A stretch of DNA of 49,130 bases, from positions 1-49,130 of the forward strand of contig RHMC01000039.1 of the NCBI GenBank assembly GCA_003719395.1. Reading direction: 5' to 3'. The position numbers were made by a program, and so were the translations under genes. Below are positions 48,558 to 49,130 of the stretch, one piece after another (positions within the stretch are counted from its first letter, which is position 1; each line of letters starts with the position of its first letter). Under the pieces are notes generated by a model, which made no database searches, had not been told where the DNA came from, and saw nothing but the letters and a program-made list of their open reading frames with translations. This DNA is from Streptomyces altiplanensis (GTDB lineage: Bacteria > Actinomycetota > Actinomycetes > Streptomycetales > Streptomycetaceae).

Positions 48558-49130
48558 TCAGTCGTCGTGGCCGGGGGAAGTCGCCCGACACGACGAGCTG
48601 TTCGCTCCGGGTCCGGGCGGTGGCCGCGTAGCGGTCCTCCCGGGCATCCCGGCCGCCGCGGGCGTGGTTGTACTGCCCGGCGAACACCCACTGGCCGGCC
48701 TGGACCGTACGGCCCTGCTTGAGCACCCAGGTGTGGACGAGGAAGCCGTCCTTCTCGGCGATCGTCAGTGTGAAGTCGGCCTCGGGCAGCGACCGCCAGG
48801 CACCGGTGGAGGTGACCCCGCCGGTCTGGGCGATTCGCAACTCGACGGTCAGCGCAGTCAGTTCCTCGCGTGTCTTGAGGGTGACGTTGCTCTGCGCCCA
48901 GAAGTCGTTGCTGTGCGGGTCCACGGAGCCGTCCGACCACAGCGGCCCGTCCTGCTCACCGGCGGCGGGCGCGCCGGCATCGGGCGTACGCGACGGGGAG
49001 GCGCTCGGCTGGCGGGGCTCGCGGGAGGTGCTCGGCGTGGGGTCCGCGGGCGCCGGATCCACGGGCGTCGGGTCCACCGGCGAGGGCACCCGGCGCGTCG
49101 CGTCGGTCGTCGGGGCGGGCGTGGAGGTGG
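48558..49130 (-). CDS. Partial surface/secreted protein with Pro/Ser/Thr linker and conserved C-terminal domain
   Basis: The 5' end lies beyond the window. A Pro/Ala/Thr/Asp-rich stretch (DPTPVDPAPADPTPSTS) leads to a domain of about 125 residues: FWAQSNVTLKTREELTALTV, ELRIAQTGGVTSTGAWRSLP, TWVLKQGRTVQAGQWVFAGQ and YNHARGGRDAREDRY. I have seen this domain in Streptomyces secreted and membrane proteins but cannot name its function. Near 48573 a run of five C (coding strand) seems to carry one extra base; with four, the protein ends SGDFPGHDD at 48558. As written the frame instead reads into the pectate lyase gene. Confidence 0.6.

Noticed and set aside
47650..49089. A 479-residue fusion of the surface protein and pectate lyase
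   Set aside because: The pectate lyase has its own signal peptide, ATG and ribosome site, and one base in a C run explains why the upstream stop is missed.

Overview
The window is high-GC actinobacterial DNA, almost certainly from a Streptomyces chromosome. The support is strong GC bias at third codon positions, many GTG starts, an XRE/DUF5753 + DUF397 regulator pair, secreted xylan- and xyloglucan-degrading enzymes, and a cold-shock / DEAD-box helicase / CBS / 'SCO5918 family' block that I recall from memory as an S. coelicolor neighbourhood (not checked by search).

Left part (1 to about 32,100) looks like a defence island. After a HIRAN-like gene broken by a stop codon and a small conserved membrane-anchored protein come a SWIM zinc-finger protein (1631-3305) and a soluble Ser/Thr kinase (3445-4647). 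Next is a SNF2-type helicase like DrmD of class 1 DISARM (4749-7793), followed after one base by a very large N6-adenine DNA methyltransferase like DrmMI (7795-13357). A regulatory block (DUF397, XRE/DUF5753, HATPase; 13409-15070) interrupts the series. It resumes with a DUF262 protein overlapping an OLD/AAA-like ATPase (15206-17688), an unknown protein (17742-18688), a giant DEAD-box + DUF1998 + Vsr-like nuclease protein (18785-25573; DrmA/DrmB-like or Druantia DruE-like) overlapping a RelE-like/UvrD helicase fusion (25570-27864), and a DUF262-HNH nuclease (28519-30444). Degenerate direct repeats flank the last gene, integrase-arm-like repeats lie to its right, and the island ends in the relic of a plasmid/ICE-type gene (31352-32083). 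I read it as a composite DISARM/Druantia-like system whose gene set does not match any described type I know.

Middle part (32,656-39,728) is a hemicellulose locus: an ECF sigma factor fused to a zinc-finger/membrane region and an outer AbfB arabinose-binding domain, then a GH10-CBM13-GH62 enzyme and a CBM13-GH74 enzyme. The sigma factor probably senses arabinoxylan and drives its neighbours.

Right part (40,452-49,130) holds the cold-shock protein, DEAD-box RNA helicase, CBS protein, SCO5918-family protein, a small unknown protein, an RsbW-like ATPase, a long leader with 14 GCAGT motifs before a MerR-type regulator, remnants of a CaiB CoA-transferase and an acyl-CoA dehydrogenase, a family-3 pectate lyase and a partial cell-surface-like protein.

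Caution: many otherwise intact genes carry one- or two-base indels, mostly losses in GC-rich or homopolymer stretches, with about ten packed into 20,200-22,750. This pattern fits draft-assembly error better than wholesale gene death, so frameshifted genes are annotated as single genes unless large pieces are missing.
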